From the NCBI GenBank assembly GCA_903917735.1, contig CAIXBR010000094.1, positions 1 through 61,194 on the forward strand: 61,194 nucleotides of DNA, read 5' to 3'. Of this stretch, positions 52,916-61,194 are shown piece after piece. Origin of the DNA: an uncultured Elusimicrobia bacterium (GTDB lineage: Bacteria; Elusimicrobiota; Elusimicrobia; Elusimicrobiales; UBA9959). How positions within the stretch are numbered: position 1 is the first letter of the stretch; the number at the start of each line of letters is the position of its first letter. The notes under the pieces were generated by a model. It did not search any database and was not told the origin of the DNA. It was given only the letters and a program-made list of their open reading frames with translations. Both the position numbers and the translations under genes were made by a program.

Positions 52916-53899
52916 TTACCGGCCCTCAAGCAAATCCATCCGCTCTTCCAGCGCCTTTCTTTTAAGGAACCAGCCCTCGGCAGCGCCACGGCTAAAGACC
53001 GCGGGGGCTTCGGCTTCCGGAGCCGGCTGCTCCGGCGCAGGGCGGCCGGCGGCGGCCGCCTCAAGCAGTGAACGGCCGAACACCAGCGCCGCGCCGTAAG
53101 CCTCTCCGGAGGAACGGCCTTCCCGGGATCGCGCGGCGAAGACGGCTGCCATCCGTCCCTGGATCTTCCATTCCAGCAGCCGTTCGCAGGCCAGGGCCAG
53201 CGCCGGTTCCCGCTTCTCGTTCTTGCCGGCCAGCGAAAAATATTCCAGCGCAAAAAGCGCGCTGTAAAGAGCCTGTTCAAAAACCTTCTCCGGACTGCCG
53301 TGGGCTTCAAGTATGCCCCTGATCACCTGTTCCTGCCCGGCGCAGGCCGGCTCCCAGCCGAAGTCCGCCAGTTTTCCGTCGAGCAGGCGCCTGCGCAGGG
53401 CAGCCCCAAGCGCGGCTTTTTCACCCCCGGCTTTCACCGCCCTGAACCGCAGCGCGGGGCGGGCCGGCTGATACAGGAATTCGGAAGTTTCTTTCACTTC
53501 AAATCCGGCTTCGGCCAGCAGCCCGGCCAACAGATCTTCAGGGAAACAATACAGGTGGTTCATGCCGCGGGTCTCGGAACCATAAACCCAGCCCAGGGCC
53601 GCCTCCCTGACCCCGGCGTCCCCGGAGAGAAAGATCTCGAATGTTTTTTCGATATGCGGCGTTTCCAGCGTCAACAGGCCGCCGGGGGCCAGCACCCTCC
53701 AGCACTCGGACAGAAAATATTTAGCCTTAAAAAAACCCAGGTGCTCCACCAGCTGCAGGGCCTTTATTTCTTCGGCGCCGCCGCCCGGCAAAGACAGATC
53801 ATACGCCTCCATTATCCGGTCCGGGCGGCAGCCGGGATCCGAGTCCAGGTTTACCCAGCCGGGCAGGTAATTATAGCCGCAGCCGACGTTAACTTTCAT
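52916..53899 (-). CDS. SAM-dependent methyltransferase-like protein
   Basis: 327 aa. A class I fold covers about residues 1-165: VNVGCGYNYLPGWVNLDSDP at the SAM site, KALQLVEHLGF, and a FLSECWRVLAPGGLLTLETPH core, then a cap. The C-terminal half (about 180-327) is a helical, Ala/Glu-rich domain of unknown function. It starts within the last 11 bp of the radical SAM gene, so the two products are coupled and may act on one substrate. Confidence 0.75.
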   Translation of the reverse strand: MKVNVGCGYNYLPGWVNLDSDPGCRPDRIMEAYDLSLPGGGAEEIKALQLVEHLGFFKAKYFLSECWRVLAPGGLLTLETPHIEKTFEIFLSGDAGVREAALGWVYGSETRGMNHLYCFPEDLLAGLLAEAGFEVKETSEFLYQPARPALRFRAVKAGGEKAALGAALRRRLLDGKLADFGWEPACAGQEQVIRGILEAHGSPEKVFEQALYSALFALEYFSLAGKNEKREPALALACERLLEWKIQGRMAAVFAARSREGRSSGEAYGAALVFGRSLLEAAAAGRPAPEQPAPEAEAPAVFSRGAAEGWFLKRKALEERMDLLEGR

Positions 53900-55049
53900 C
53901 GCGCTTGCGCCTTTTCCCGGAGAAGATGCGGCCCAGGGCGTGGTAGCCGTTCCTGTCGGCCAGGCCCTGCAGCATAAGCTTTATCTTTTTCACGGGGTTG
54001 TCTAGCTCGTCGGAGAACAGTTTCTTTTCCAGGCTGCAGAAACAGTACGGGTCGTTATTGAGCGAACCGGTCTTCATCAGCGACATCTCATTGCAGCCGC
54101 CCTTGCAGTTGTCCAGGTGCCGGCAACCGGCGCAGTTGGCCCCCGCCTGCTCCTTTTTAAAGCCCCGCGTATAGCGGAATGCGTCCGGGTTGTTCCAGAT
54201 CTCATAAAAAGGCGTCTTCAGCGCGTTGCCCTCGGAGAATTTCACGTCGTTCATGGCGAGGCAGCCGAGCACTTCTCCGTCGCTCCTGAGCCCGGCCACG
54301 GAGATGCCCGCCTGACAGCCTTCCCAGTTCTCGTAAAGAGAGACATGGTTCAGCAGCAGCGAATTGTAGCCCAGGTCGTGCGCGCCTATAACCGGCAGTT
54401 CTTCCGCCGTGTATTCTCTGCGGCAGGCTTCCACAAAAAGTCCCACGGCGTAAAACTCCTCCGGGTCCAGCAGGAATTCCTTCGAGAACCGGCCCCCCTC
54501 GCCGCCCGCCGTCTGCACCTGCCAGGCCAGGCCCCGGCCCTTCAGCAGGTCGCGCATAGCCGCCAGTTCTTTGATGTTGAGCTTGTGCACGGTGGTGATA
54601 ACGCTGACCGGCAGGCCGTCCTTAAGGCAGCGGGCTATAAAGGCGGAGGACTTCTCGTAGGCCCCTTCCATGCCGCGTATCCTGTCGTGCAGGGCGGGGT
54701 CCGCTGCGTCCAGGCTGACAGCCACGGCGCGCGGCTTCAGTTCTTTAAGGCTTTCGAAGATCTCTTCGCTGTGTATGGTGCCGTTAGTGATGACGGACAG
54801 TTCCATGCCCAGTTCGCGCACGCGCGAAGCTATCTTGAAAAAATCTTTTCTCAGCAGCGGCTCGCCGCCCATCAGGGCCACGCCCTGGCAGCCGGCCTTT
54901 TTCAGGTCGCCGCAGATTTTAAGCGCCTCGGCCGTAGAAAATTCGCGGGCCCGCCGGCCGCCGGCCGTAGAGCCGCAGTGCAGGCATTTCAGGTTGCAGC
55001 CCAGCGTAAGTTCCCAGACGACGCAGGCGAGTTTGTAGGCAGGGGGCAT
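53889..55049 (-). CDS. radical SAM/SPASM-domain enzyme
   Basis: 386 aa. The radical SAM cluster motif is C18-x3-C22-x2-C25 (GCNLKCLHCGS). GGEPLLRKDF supplies the SAM-binding GGE. The C-terminal SPASM region has about seven cysteines (CQAGISVAG, GCLAMND, NCAGCRHLDNC, GGCNEMS, YCFC) for auxiliary clusters. Such enzymes modify peptides or make cofactors (PqqE, NirJ, AlbA types). The partner methyltransferase overlaps it. The substrate is unknown; a short Cys-rich peptide is encoded 1.4 kb downstream. Confidence 0.88.
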   Translation of the reverse strand: MPPAYKLACVVWELTLGCNLKCLHCGSTAGGRRAREFSTAEALKICGDLKKAGCQGVALMGGEPLLRKDFFKIASRVRELGMELSVITNGTIHSEEIFESLKELKPRAVAVSLDAADPALHDRIRGMEGAYEKSSAFIARCLKDGLPVSVITTVHKLNIKELAAMRDLLKGRGLAWQVQTAGGEGGRFSKEFLLDPEEFYAVGLFVEACRREYTAEELPVIGAHDLGYNSLLLNHVSLYENWEGCQAGISVAGLRSDGEVLGCLAMNDVKFSEGNALKTPFYEIWNNPDAFRYTRGFKKEQAGANCAGCRHLDNCKGGCNEMSLMKTGSLNNDPYCFCSLEKKLFSDELDNPVKKIKLMLQGLADRNGYHALGRIFSGKRRKRDES

Positions 55050-55125
55050 GTTAAAGTTTTGGGGGCTTGAGTTGCGAGCCGGAGTAAGATATTTCTTAAC
55101 CTTTTAACTCCAGGACTTTTAGCCC

Positions 55126-55863
55126 CTACGACCGCTTTTTAAGATACCACAGAAACTCAAGGTTTCCCTTAGCTCCTCTTATCGACGAGTCTATGAGGCC
55201 TGATTCTTCAACTCCGGGCAGGACCTTTTTAATGAAGGCCCGCAGGTCCTCCACGGCTTTCAGCCGCAGCTCTTCGGTCTTGACTATGCCGCGCTTCAGG
55301 TCGCCCGGGGCCAGCTCGAACTGAGGCTTAACCAGGGCCACAACTTCGCCGCCTTCCTTCATCACTCCGAACACAGGGCCAAGGATAAGTTTCAGCGAAA
55401 TAAAAGAGACGTCTATGGCGCAGAGTTCCGGCTTCTCTGGCAGCATTTCGGGCTTAAGGAAGCGGGCGTTGGTCTGCGGTATAAAAACCACCCCGGGGTG
55501 GGCCTTCATTTTTTCGTGCAGCTGGCCATCTCCGACGTCCACAGCGTAAACCCTGGCAGCGCCTTCCTGCAGGAAGCAGTCCGTGAAACCGCCGGTGGCC
55601 GCGCCTATGTCCAGGCAGACCCGGCCTTTCACGCTTATCTTGAAATTATCCAGGGCCCCTTTCAGCTTGAACCCGCCGCGCGAGACGTAGGGGCAGTCGC
55701 TCTTGAGCAGCTCGATCATGTCGCCGTCGCGCACGGGCTGGCCGGCTTTGTCCGCCGGCCGGCCGTTGAGAGTGACCTGCCCGGCCATGATGGCCCGCAG
55801 AGCTCTCTCACGGCTACCAAAAAGCCCCTGTTCCACGCAGGCTACGTCCAGTCGTGTCTTCAT
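55126..55863 (-). CDS. tlyA: TlyA-family rRNA 2'-O-methyltransferase
   Basis: 245 aa from ATG 55863 (MKTRLDVACVEQGLFGSRE). The N-terminal S4 RNA-binding domain (about 1-60) is followed by an FtsJ-like methyltransferase: CLDIGAATGGFTDCFLQEGA, VYAVDVGDGQLHEKM, ALVKPQFELAPGD. Methylates 2'-O of cytidines in 16S/23S rRNA in other bacteria; once called hemolysin. The length is typical. No neighbour explains it. Confidence 0.92.
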   Translation of the reverse strand: MKTRLDVACVEQGLFGSRERALRAIMAGQVTLNGRPADKAGQPVRDGDMIELLKSDCPYVSRGGFKLKGALDNFKISVKGRVCLDIGAATGGFTDCFLQEGAARVYAVDVGDGQLHEKMKAHPGVVFIPQTNARFLKPEMLPEKPELCAIDVSFISLKLILGPVFGVMKEGGEVVALVKPQFELAPGDLKRGIVKTEELRLKAVEDLRAFIKKVLPGVEESGLIDSSIRGAKGNLEFLWYLKKRS

Positions 55864-55965
55864 ATTATGGATATAGTACAAAAAATTTTAAAGGGCTCCC
55901 CCATAAAGAGCCCCTGCGAAGAGCGCGGCAGGCGTTGTGAAGATTGTTGAACCCGAGCCCCAGCT

Positions 55966-56239
55966 CTATTTCTTTAAGCAATGCCTGGTCTTGGCCAGCG
56001 CCTTGTCGAATAGGTGCGCCTGGGAGGCGTCGGTAATGCTATGCGGCCATTCCCGCGTTATCCTCTCGGCCTCCTGCCAATCTCCCTGCTGGGTGCCGGG
56101 CTTTGTCCCCCGGTTGAGATAGATCATACGCCACCTGCCGCGTGGCTTCCTCCAAGCTTCGCTCCAAGTTACTAGACCCCGTATAAGGAAAACATATATA
56201 ATTTAGGTTCGGTTTTCTTTCCGAAAAAATAAGCCGCAT
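55966..56239 (-). pseudogene. DUF2934-like small protein, frameshifted
   Basis: Two minus frames join into a small-protein pattern. Residues NLERSLEEATRQVAYDL lie in the frame opening at 56239, and then IYLNRGTKPGTQQGDWQEAE in a frame opening at ATG 56127 and ending TAG 55966 (53 aa). The combined AY-x-LY-x-RG-x-PG-x5-DW-x-AE pattern fits DUF2934. One or two bases are missing or extra near 56120. It may still give a 53-aa product from the second ATG, but the first motif half would be lost. Confidence 0.5.
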
Positions 56240-56251
56240 ACGGAGAATAAC

Positions 56252-57829
56252 TTGACCTCACTTGCGCCACGCACGGAAACCCAGTTCTTTCTGCCATATT
56301 CGCCTGAAGCGCTGTCATGCCTGCGCGACATCGCCAGGCCGTTCTCACTGTCCAGCCGCAACGGCGTCCTGTTTTTCACTCCCGGCCTTTCTTCCCCGGC
56401 CGCGGTACTCCCGGCCTGCCGCCCGGAAAACTTCGGCGATCCCGCTTTTCTCAAAGCCCATAGCCTGAAATACGCCTATGTGGGCGGCTCGATGGCTAAC
56501 GGCATCAGCTCCACGCGGCTGGCGGAGACTTTGGGCCGGGCCGGCATGCTGGGTTTCTACGGCGCGGCCGGCCAGCCGCTTGAGGAAGTGGAAAAAGCCA
56601 TAGACCGCGTTCAGTCCGGCGCTCCCTTCAGCTACGGTTTCAACCTGTTACACAGCCCGTCCGACCCGGCGCTGGAGACGGCGCTTGTGGACCTCTATCT
56701 GAAGCGCGGCGTGCGGCTCATAGAAGCCTCCGCTTTTATAGGCCTTACCCTGCCCCTCATCCGCTTCCGGACAGCCGGCATCCGCCGGAACTCCGCCGGT
56801 GCAATAGAGACGCCTAAACGCGTGATCGGCAAGATCTCCCGCGTAGAAGTGGCGGAGCGTTTCTTCTCCCCCCCGGAGGATAAGTTTTTAAGGGAGCTGG
56901 TGGCGCGCGGCGAGCTTACCCCTGAGCAGGCCGGTCTCGCTTCCCTGATACCGGTGGCCGAAGACGTTACGGCCGAGGGAGATTCCGGCGGGCATACCGA
57001 CAACCGGCCCCTGGTAAACCTGCTCCCCACGATAATAGCCCTGCGGGACAGGATACAGGAGCGCCGCGCTTACGCCCAGGGCCTGCGCGTGGGCGCCGGC
57101 GGCGGAATAGCCACCCCGGAGGCTGCAGCGGCGGCTTTCATGATGGGGGCGGCCTATGTTGTAACAGGCTCAATCAACCAGGCCTGCGCGGAGTCGGGCA
57201 CCTCCGTTCTGGTCAAAGAACTCCTTGCGGAGGCCGGGCAGGCCGACGTGGCTATGGCCGCGGCCGCCGACATGTTCGAGATGGGTGTAAAAGTGCAGAT
57301 ACTGAAGCGCGGCACAATGTTCGCCATGCGCGCCAATAAACTTTACGACCTCTACCGCGCCTACAACAGTTTTGAAGAGATCCCCGCCGTAACCCGCGAC
57401 ATTCTGGAACGGGATTATTTCCGCGCCCCCTTCGCGGAGATCTGGCGCAGCACCAGCGAGTATTTTATGCGCAGGGACCCCGCGAAGGCGGAGCGCGCCG
57501 AAAGGGAGTCTAAATTCAAGCTGGCGCTGGTGTTCCGCTGGTACCTCAGCCAGTCCTCCCGCTGGCCTCTGGCCGGAGACGTTTCCCGCAAACTGGATTA
57601 TCAGATCTGGTGCGGCCCCGCGATGGGAGCTTTCAACGAATGGGCAAAAGGCTCTTTTCTGGAGAACCCGGAAGCCCGTGACGCCGTCACCATAGCCCGG
57701 AATTTATTGGCCGGCGCCGCGGCGCTTACCCGCCTGCACGCGCTGCGCTGCCAGGGAATAGCCGTAGATGCCAGGCTGGCGCGGCAGGAGCCGCAAACGC
57801 GGGAGCAGTTGTTCCCACTCTTCGAATAA
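56252..57829 (+). CDS. pfaD: PfaD-family trans-acting enoyl reductase
   Basis: 525 aa, the usual length of PfaD. The start is TTG 56252 with a GGAG 7 bp upstream. FMN-dependent TIM-barrel of nitronate-monooxygenase type: SYGFNLLHSPSDPALETALVD, DVTAEGDSGGHTDNRPLVNLLPT, RVGAGGGIATPEAAAAAFMMGA, and VTGSINQACAESGTS, plus a C-terminal helical lid (SEYFMRRDPAKAE). In PUFA/secondary-lipid synthases it reduces enoyl groups on the PfaA/C chain. It precedes the PfaA-like gene by 11 bp. Confidence 0.92.
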   Translation: MTSLAPRTETQFFLPYSPEALSCLRDIARPFSLSSRNGVLFFTPGLSSPAAVLPACRPENFGDPAFLKAHSLKYAYVGGSMANGISSTRLAETLGRAGMLGFYGAAGQPLEEVEKAIDRVQSGAPFSYGFNLLHSPSDPALETALVDLYLKRGVRLIEASAFIGLTLPLIRFRTAGIRRNSAGAIETPKRVIGKISRVEVAERFFSPPEDKFLRELVARGELTPEQAGLASLIPVAEDVTAEGDSGGHTDNRPLVNLLPTIIALRDRIQERRAYAQGLRVGAGGGIATPEAAAAAFMMGAAYVVTGSINQACAESGTSVLVKELLAEAGQADVAMAAAADMFEMGVKVQILKRGTMFAMRANKLYDLYRAYNSFEEIPAVTRDILERDYFRAPFAEIWRSTSEYFMRRDPAKAERAERESKFKLALVFRWYLSQSSRWPLAGDVSRKLDYQIWCGPAMGAFNEWAKGSFLENPEARDAVTIARNLLAGAAALTRLHALRCQGIAVDARLARQEPQTREQLFPLFE

Positions 57830-57840
57830 AGGTAAAAACC

Positions 57841-60800
57841 ATGAGCGCCAAAGACAACAACATTCCCTCCCCTATAGCCATAGTGGGCATCGGCTGCCTT
57901 TTTCCTAAAGCGGAGAACGCGCGCGGGTTCTGGGCCAACATAAAGAACGGCGTGGACGCCATCACGGAGATCCCGGCGTCTCACTGGCTGCCCGAAGATT
58001 ATTTCGACAAGAACCCGAAAAGCCCGGACCGCACCTACGCCCGGCGCGGCGGCTTCATCCTGCCGGTGGACTTCGACCCATCGGAATTCGGCCTGGCCCC
58101 CAATGCCCTGGAAGCCACCGACAGCGCCCAGCTGCTGGGACTGCTGACGGCTAAGATGGCCCTTGAGGACGCGGGCTACGGCCCCGCCCGGGAGTTCGAC
58201 CGCAGCCGCGTCAGCGTTATCCTCGGGGTAACCGGCGCGCTGGAACTCGTCATCCCGCTGGGCGCGCGGCTGGGCCATCCCAAATGGCGCAAAGCCCTTT
58301 CGGAATTCGGCATCACCGGCGCCGACGCCGAAGCCATCATCTCCCGCATGCAGGAGGACTATGTCCCCTGGCAGGAGAGCTCCTTCCCCGGCCTGCTCGG
58401 CAACGTAGTGGCCGGCCGCATAGCCAACCGGTTCAACCTGGGCGGCACCAACAGCGTGGTGGACGCCGCCTGCGGCAGTTCTCTTTCGGCCGTGCATATG
58501 GCTTCGCTGGAACTGGCCACCAGGCGCTCTTCCATGGTGGTCACCGGCGGGGTGGACTGCTTCAACGACATCTTTATGTACATGTGCTTCAGCAAAACGC
58601 CCGCCCTTTCCGCCTCCGGCGACGCCAAGCCTTTCGACGCCTCCGCTGACGGCACGGCTCTGGGAGAAGGCCTGGGCATGATAGTGCTGAAACGCCTGGA
58701 AGACGCGGTGAAGGACGGCGACAGGATCTACGCGCTGCTCAAGGGCGTGGGCTCTTCCTCCGACGGCAAGGGCAAAGCCATCTACGCGCCCAGCGCCGAA
58801 GGCCAGGCCCGGGCGCTCAGGAACGCCTATGACGTGACCGGCATCTCGCCTGCCACGGTAGAGCTCGTTGAAGCGCACGGCACCGGCACGACCGTAGGCG
58901 ACGGCGTGGAACTGGGCGCGCTGGCCGAGGTTTACCGGGACGCTAAAAAAGAGGGCGAGTGGTGCGCCCTCGGCTCGGTCAAGTCCATGATAGGCCACAC
59001 CAAAGCCTCGGCGGGCTCCGCGGGCATCATCAAGGCCGCCCTCTCGCTTTACAACAAAACCCTGCCCCCCACCATAAAAGTGAACACCCCCCTGAAGCAG
59101 CTGGCCGGTGGAGCCACGCCTTTTTATCTGAACACGGAACTCCGCCCGTGGATCAAAAAGGACCATCCCCGCCGGGCCGGGGTAAGCGCGCTGGGCTTCG
59201 GCGGCGCCAATTTCCACGCGGTGCTGGAAGAATACACCTCCGAAAAACAGCAGCCGGACTGGGACGGCGACGTGCAGATAGCCGCTTTATCCGGCGCCGG
59301 CGCCGAAACCCTTAAGCGGGAGTTGACCTCCTGGAAAGGCCTCGACTGGGACGGGCTGCGCGTAAAAGCCATGCGTTCGCGCGCGGCTTTCAAAGCCTCG
59401 GACGCGGCGCGGCTTACCTTCGTGCTGGAACGCGGCAGGCAGGACGCCGCCAACATTATCGATTCCGCCCTTTCGAACCTGGATTCCCAGAAAGCTTCCG
59501 GGACCTGGACTACCCCGGACGGTATTTTCTTCGCTTCCGGCGCTCCGGAGAAGCTGGCAGTATTATTCCCCGGGCAGGGGGCCCAGTACCCCGGCATGCA
59601 GCGCGACTTAGTCTGCCGCTTTCCGGCGGCGCTGGACACGATGTCCGCCTCCGACAAGGCATTCGGCGGCGATAAGCCCCTGTCAGACTTCATTTATCCC
59701 AGGTCCGCTTTCACCCCGGCCGCCAGGCAGGCGCAGGCCGACGAACTGCGCGGCACCGCGATAGCGCAGCCCGCGCTGGGCGCGACCTCGCTGGCCGCCT
59801 ACCGCGTATTGTCCGGCTTCGGCCTGGCTCCAGAAGCTTTCGCGGGACACAGCTACGGCGAACTGACTGCGCTTTGCGCGGCCGGGGTTTTCGACGCCCA
59901 GTCCCTGTTCTCGCTTTCAAAGCTGCGCGGCAGCCTGATGGCGCGCGGCGGCGGGGACCGCGGCAGCATGCTTGCGGTGCAGGCGCCCCTGGCCGACATA
60001 GAAAAGGTCATCAAAGAAGAGAAACTCGACCTGATCATCGCCAACAAGAACGCTCCGGCGCAGTTCGTACTGTCCGGCCGCACCGAGGAGATAAAGAGGG
60101 CCGCGGAGTGCTTTACCGGACGCTCCGTGAAAAACACGCCCCTACAGGTTTCAGCCGCTTTCCACAGCCCCCTTGTGGCCGGGGCACAGAAAGACTTCGC
60201 GGCCGGGCTCGGGAAGATAAAGTTCAACAAGCCGCAGGCCCGGGTTTACGCCAACAAAACCGCCGACGCCTACCCGGATTCCCCCGACAAAGCCCGGGAG
60301 ATACTTTCTTCCCAACTGGCTTCGCCGGTGGAATTCACGGCGATGATAGAGAAGATGTACACCTCCGGTTCAAGGATATTCCTGGAGGTCGGCCCCGGCC
60401 CGCGCCTTACCGGCCTGGTGGCTTCCATACTTGCAGGGCGGGAACATACCGCCTTCGCCCTTGACGCCTCCTCAGGTAAGCGCTCCGGCATAGCCGATGC
60501 CGCCCGCGCGCTGGCCCGCCTGGCCGCGCTCGGCTGCCGCCTTGACCTTACCTCCTGGGAAAATGGCGAGGCCGGCGTTAAAGACGCTCTTGAGAAGAAG
60601 GTCTCGAAGCTGGCCGTAAAACTGACCGGGGCGAATTACCGTTCCCCCCGTCCGGCGACAGGCCCTAAAAAAACCATACAGCCTGTGTCGGCGCAGGCGC
60701 AGCACACGCCTGCCGCGGCCGCGAGCCCGGCGGCGCAGGCCTACGCTTGCGACGCGCTGCGCATAGCGCAGGAAAGCATGGCCGCCCTTCAGAAAATGCA

Positions 60801-61194
60801 GGAGCAGACGGCTTTACTGCACGCCCGGTTCCTTGAGGGCCAGGAAGCGGCCCAGCGCTCTTTCCAGGCGCTGGTAGACCAGCAGCAGCAGCTTTTCAGC
60901 GGCGCGCAGACCGGCCTGCCGGTTTTTCAGCCCGCGGCCCCTGCACAGAAAGCGGCCCCTTCGGCCATCTCTGCCGCAACACAGCCCCAGGCGCAGCCCG
61001 CCAGGCCGGCCGCAGCCGCAGGCATAGACATCGGGCAGGTACTTCTTGGAATAGTTTCCTCCCAGACCGGCTACCCCGCCGAATCCTTGAACCAGGACAT
61101 GGACATGGAATCCGACCTGGGCATAGATTCCATCAAGCGCGTGGCCATACTCTCGGAACTCCACGAAAAGCTGCCCTCCGCCCCGCGCATCACG
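57841..61194 (+). CDS. pfaA: PfaA-like polyunsaturated fatty acid/secondary lipid synthase (5' part)
   Basis: A frame of 1118 codons open to the window end, from ATG 57841 with AAAGGT 8 bp upstream. Ketosynthase (about 10-450): nucleophile Cys211 in DAACGSS, His346 in EAHGTGTT, Lys381/His386 in KSMIGHTK. Acyltransferase (about 570-860): VLFPGQGAQYPGMQ and Ser671 in GHSYGE. An Ala/Gln-rich linker with coiled-coil character (about 930-1060), then an ACP with Ser1097 in LGIDSIKR; the downstream domains lie outside the window. This iterative type I synthase makes a long-chain or polyunsaturated lipid; the product cannot be told. Confidence 0.93.
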   Translation, partial: MSAKDNNIPSPIAIVGIGCLFPKAENARGFWANIKNGVDAITEIPASHWLPEDYFDKNPKSPDRTYARRGGFILPVDFDPSEFGLAPNALEATDSAQLLGLLTAKMALEDAGYGPAREFDRSRVSVILGVTGALELVIPLGARLGHPKWRKALSEFGITGADAEAIISRMQEDYVPWQESSFPGLLGNVVAGRIANRFNLGGTNSVVDAACGSSLSAVHMASLELATRRSSMVVTGGVDCFNDIFMYMCFSKTPALSASGDAKPFDASADGTALGEGLGMIVLKRLEDAVKDGDRIYALLKGVGSSSDGKGKAIYAPSAEGQARALRNAYDVTGISPATVELVEAHGTGTTVGDGVELGALAEVYRDAKKEGEWCALGSVKSMIGHTKASAGSAGIIKAALSLYNKTLPPTIKVNTPLKQLAGGATPFYLNTELRPWIKKDHPRRAGVSALGFGGANFHAVLEEYTSEKQQPDWDGDVQIAALSGAGAETLKRELTSWKGLDWDGLRVKAMRSRAAFKASDAARLTFVLERGRQDAANIIDSALSNLDSQKASGTWTTPDGIFFASGAPEKLAVLFPGQGAQYPGMQRDLVCRFPAALDTMSASDKAFGGDKPLSDFIYPRSAFTPAARQAQADELRGTAIAQPALGATSLAAYRVLSGFGLAPEAFAGHSYGELTALCAAGVFDAQSLFSLSKLRGSLMARGGGDRGSMLAVQAPLADIEKVIKEEKLDLIIANKNAPAQFVLSGRTEEIKRAAECFTGRSVKNTPLQVSAAFHSPLVAGAQKDFAAGLGKIKFNKPQARVYANKTADAYPDSPDKAREILSSQLASPVEFTAMIEKMYTSGSRIFLEVGPGPRLTGLVASILAGREHTAFALDASSGKRSGIADAARALARLAALGCRLDLTSWENGEAGVKDALEKKVSKLAVKLTGANYRSPRPATGPKKTIQPVSAQAQHTPAAAASPAAQAYACDALRIAQESMAALQKMQEQTALLHARFLEGQEAAQRSFQALVDQQQQLFSGAQTGLPVFQPAAPAQKAAPSAISAATQPQAQPARPAAAAGIDIGQVLLGIVSSQTGYPAESLNQDMDMESDLGIDSIKRVAILSELHEKLPSAPRIT

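Noticed and set aside
57601..59217. 538-aa minus-strand open frame
   Set aside because: Antisense to pfaD and the ketosynthase domain, where the plus frame carries all catalytic motifs.

Overview
The window most likely comes from a GC-rich diderm (Gram-negative-type) bacterium. LptF/LptG, a TolC-family protein, several outer-membrane beta-barrels, lipoproteins and lipid-A-type envelope genes show the second membrane. An SprA-like giant outer-membrane protein, a PorV-family protein, huge 'GDGS-LTG' repeat surface proteins and a PfaD/PfaA lipid synthase together suggest Elusimicrobiota or a neighbouring phylum. That placement is inference from gene content; no rRNA, tRNA or phage genes were seen.

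Region 1 to about 7.8 kb is accessory and partly decayed. It holds small orphan proteins (including a 40-aa membrane peptide and a DUF4342 protein), a gene interrupted by an in-frame TAA, a TauE/SafE permease remnant with two frameshifts, another multiply frameshifted remnant, and a dispersed hairpin repeat family. Embedded in it is an intact operon of PA2779-family protein, PA2778-family C39 peptidase, TPR lipoprotein and a secreted Pro/Ala-rich coiled-coil protein (6067 to 3935, minus).

Region 7.8 to 19.2 kb is a long, tightly overlapping minus-strand run of housekeeping and envelope genes: dnaE, a lone response regulator, an outer-membrane protein, a PPi-type phosphofructokinase, an output-less HAMP protein, TolC-family channel, patatin phospholipase, TPR protein, dapF and dapA. 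Region 19.5 to 25.2 kb (plus) is a Nudix hydrolase plus pentose-phosphate operon (tkt, gnd, zwf, pgl).

Region 25.2 to 41.8 kb has lptF/lptG divergent from a 1791-aa SprA-like protein, then comF, two GH13 amylase-family genes (one exported, one not), a Cache-only membrane sensor, a polytopic glycosyltransferase-like protein and an RNA uracil methyltransferase. Region 41.8 to 51.1 kb (minus) is an export/surface operon: a secreted protein ending in a type-IX-like C-terminal sorting domain, a PorV-family barrel, a TPR protein, and a 1968-aa repetitive fibre-like protein. With the SprA-like protein 16 kb away, this suggests a type-IX-like outer-membrane export route outside Bacteroidota.

Region 51.2 to 61.2 kb holds small secreted/lipoproteins, a radical SAM/SPASM enzyme with a SAM methyltransferase, tlyA, a frameshifted DUF2934-like gene, and on the plus strand pfaD followed by a PfaA-like KS-AT-ACP megasynthase that runs off the window end.
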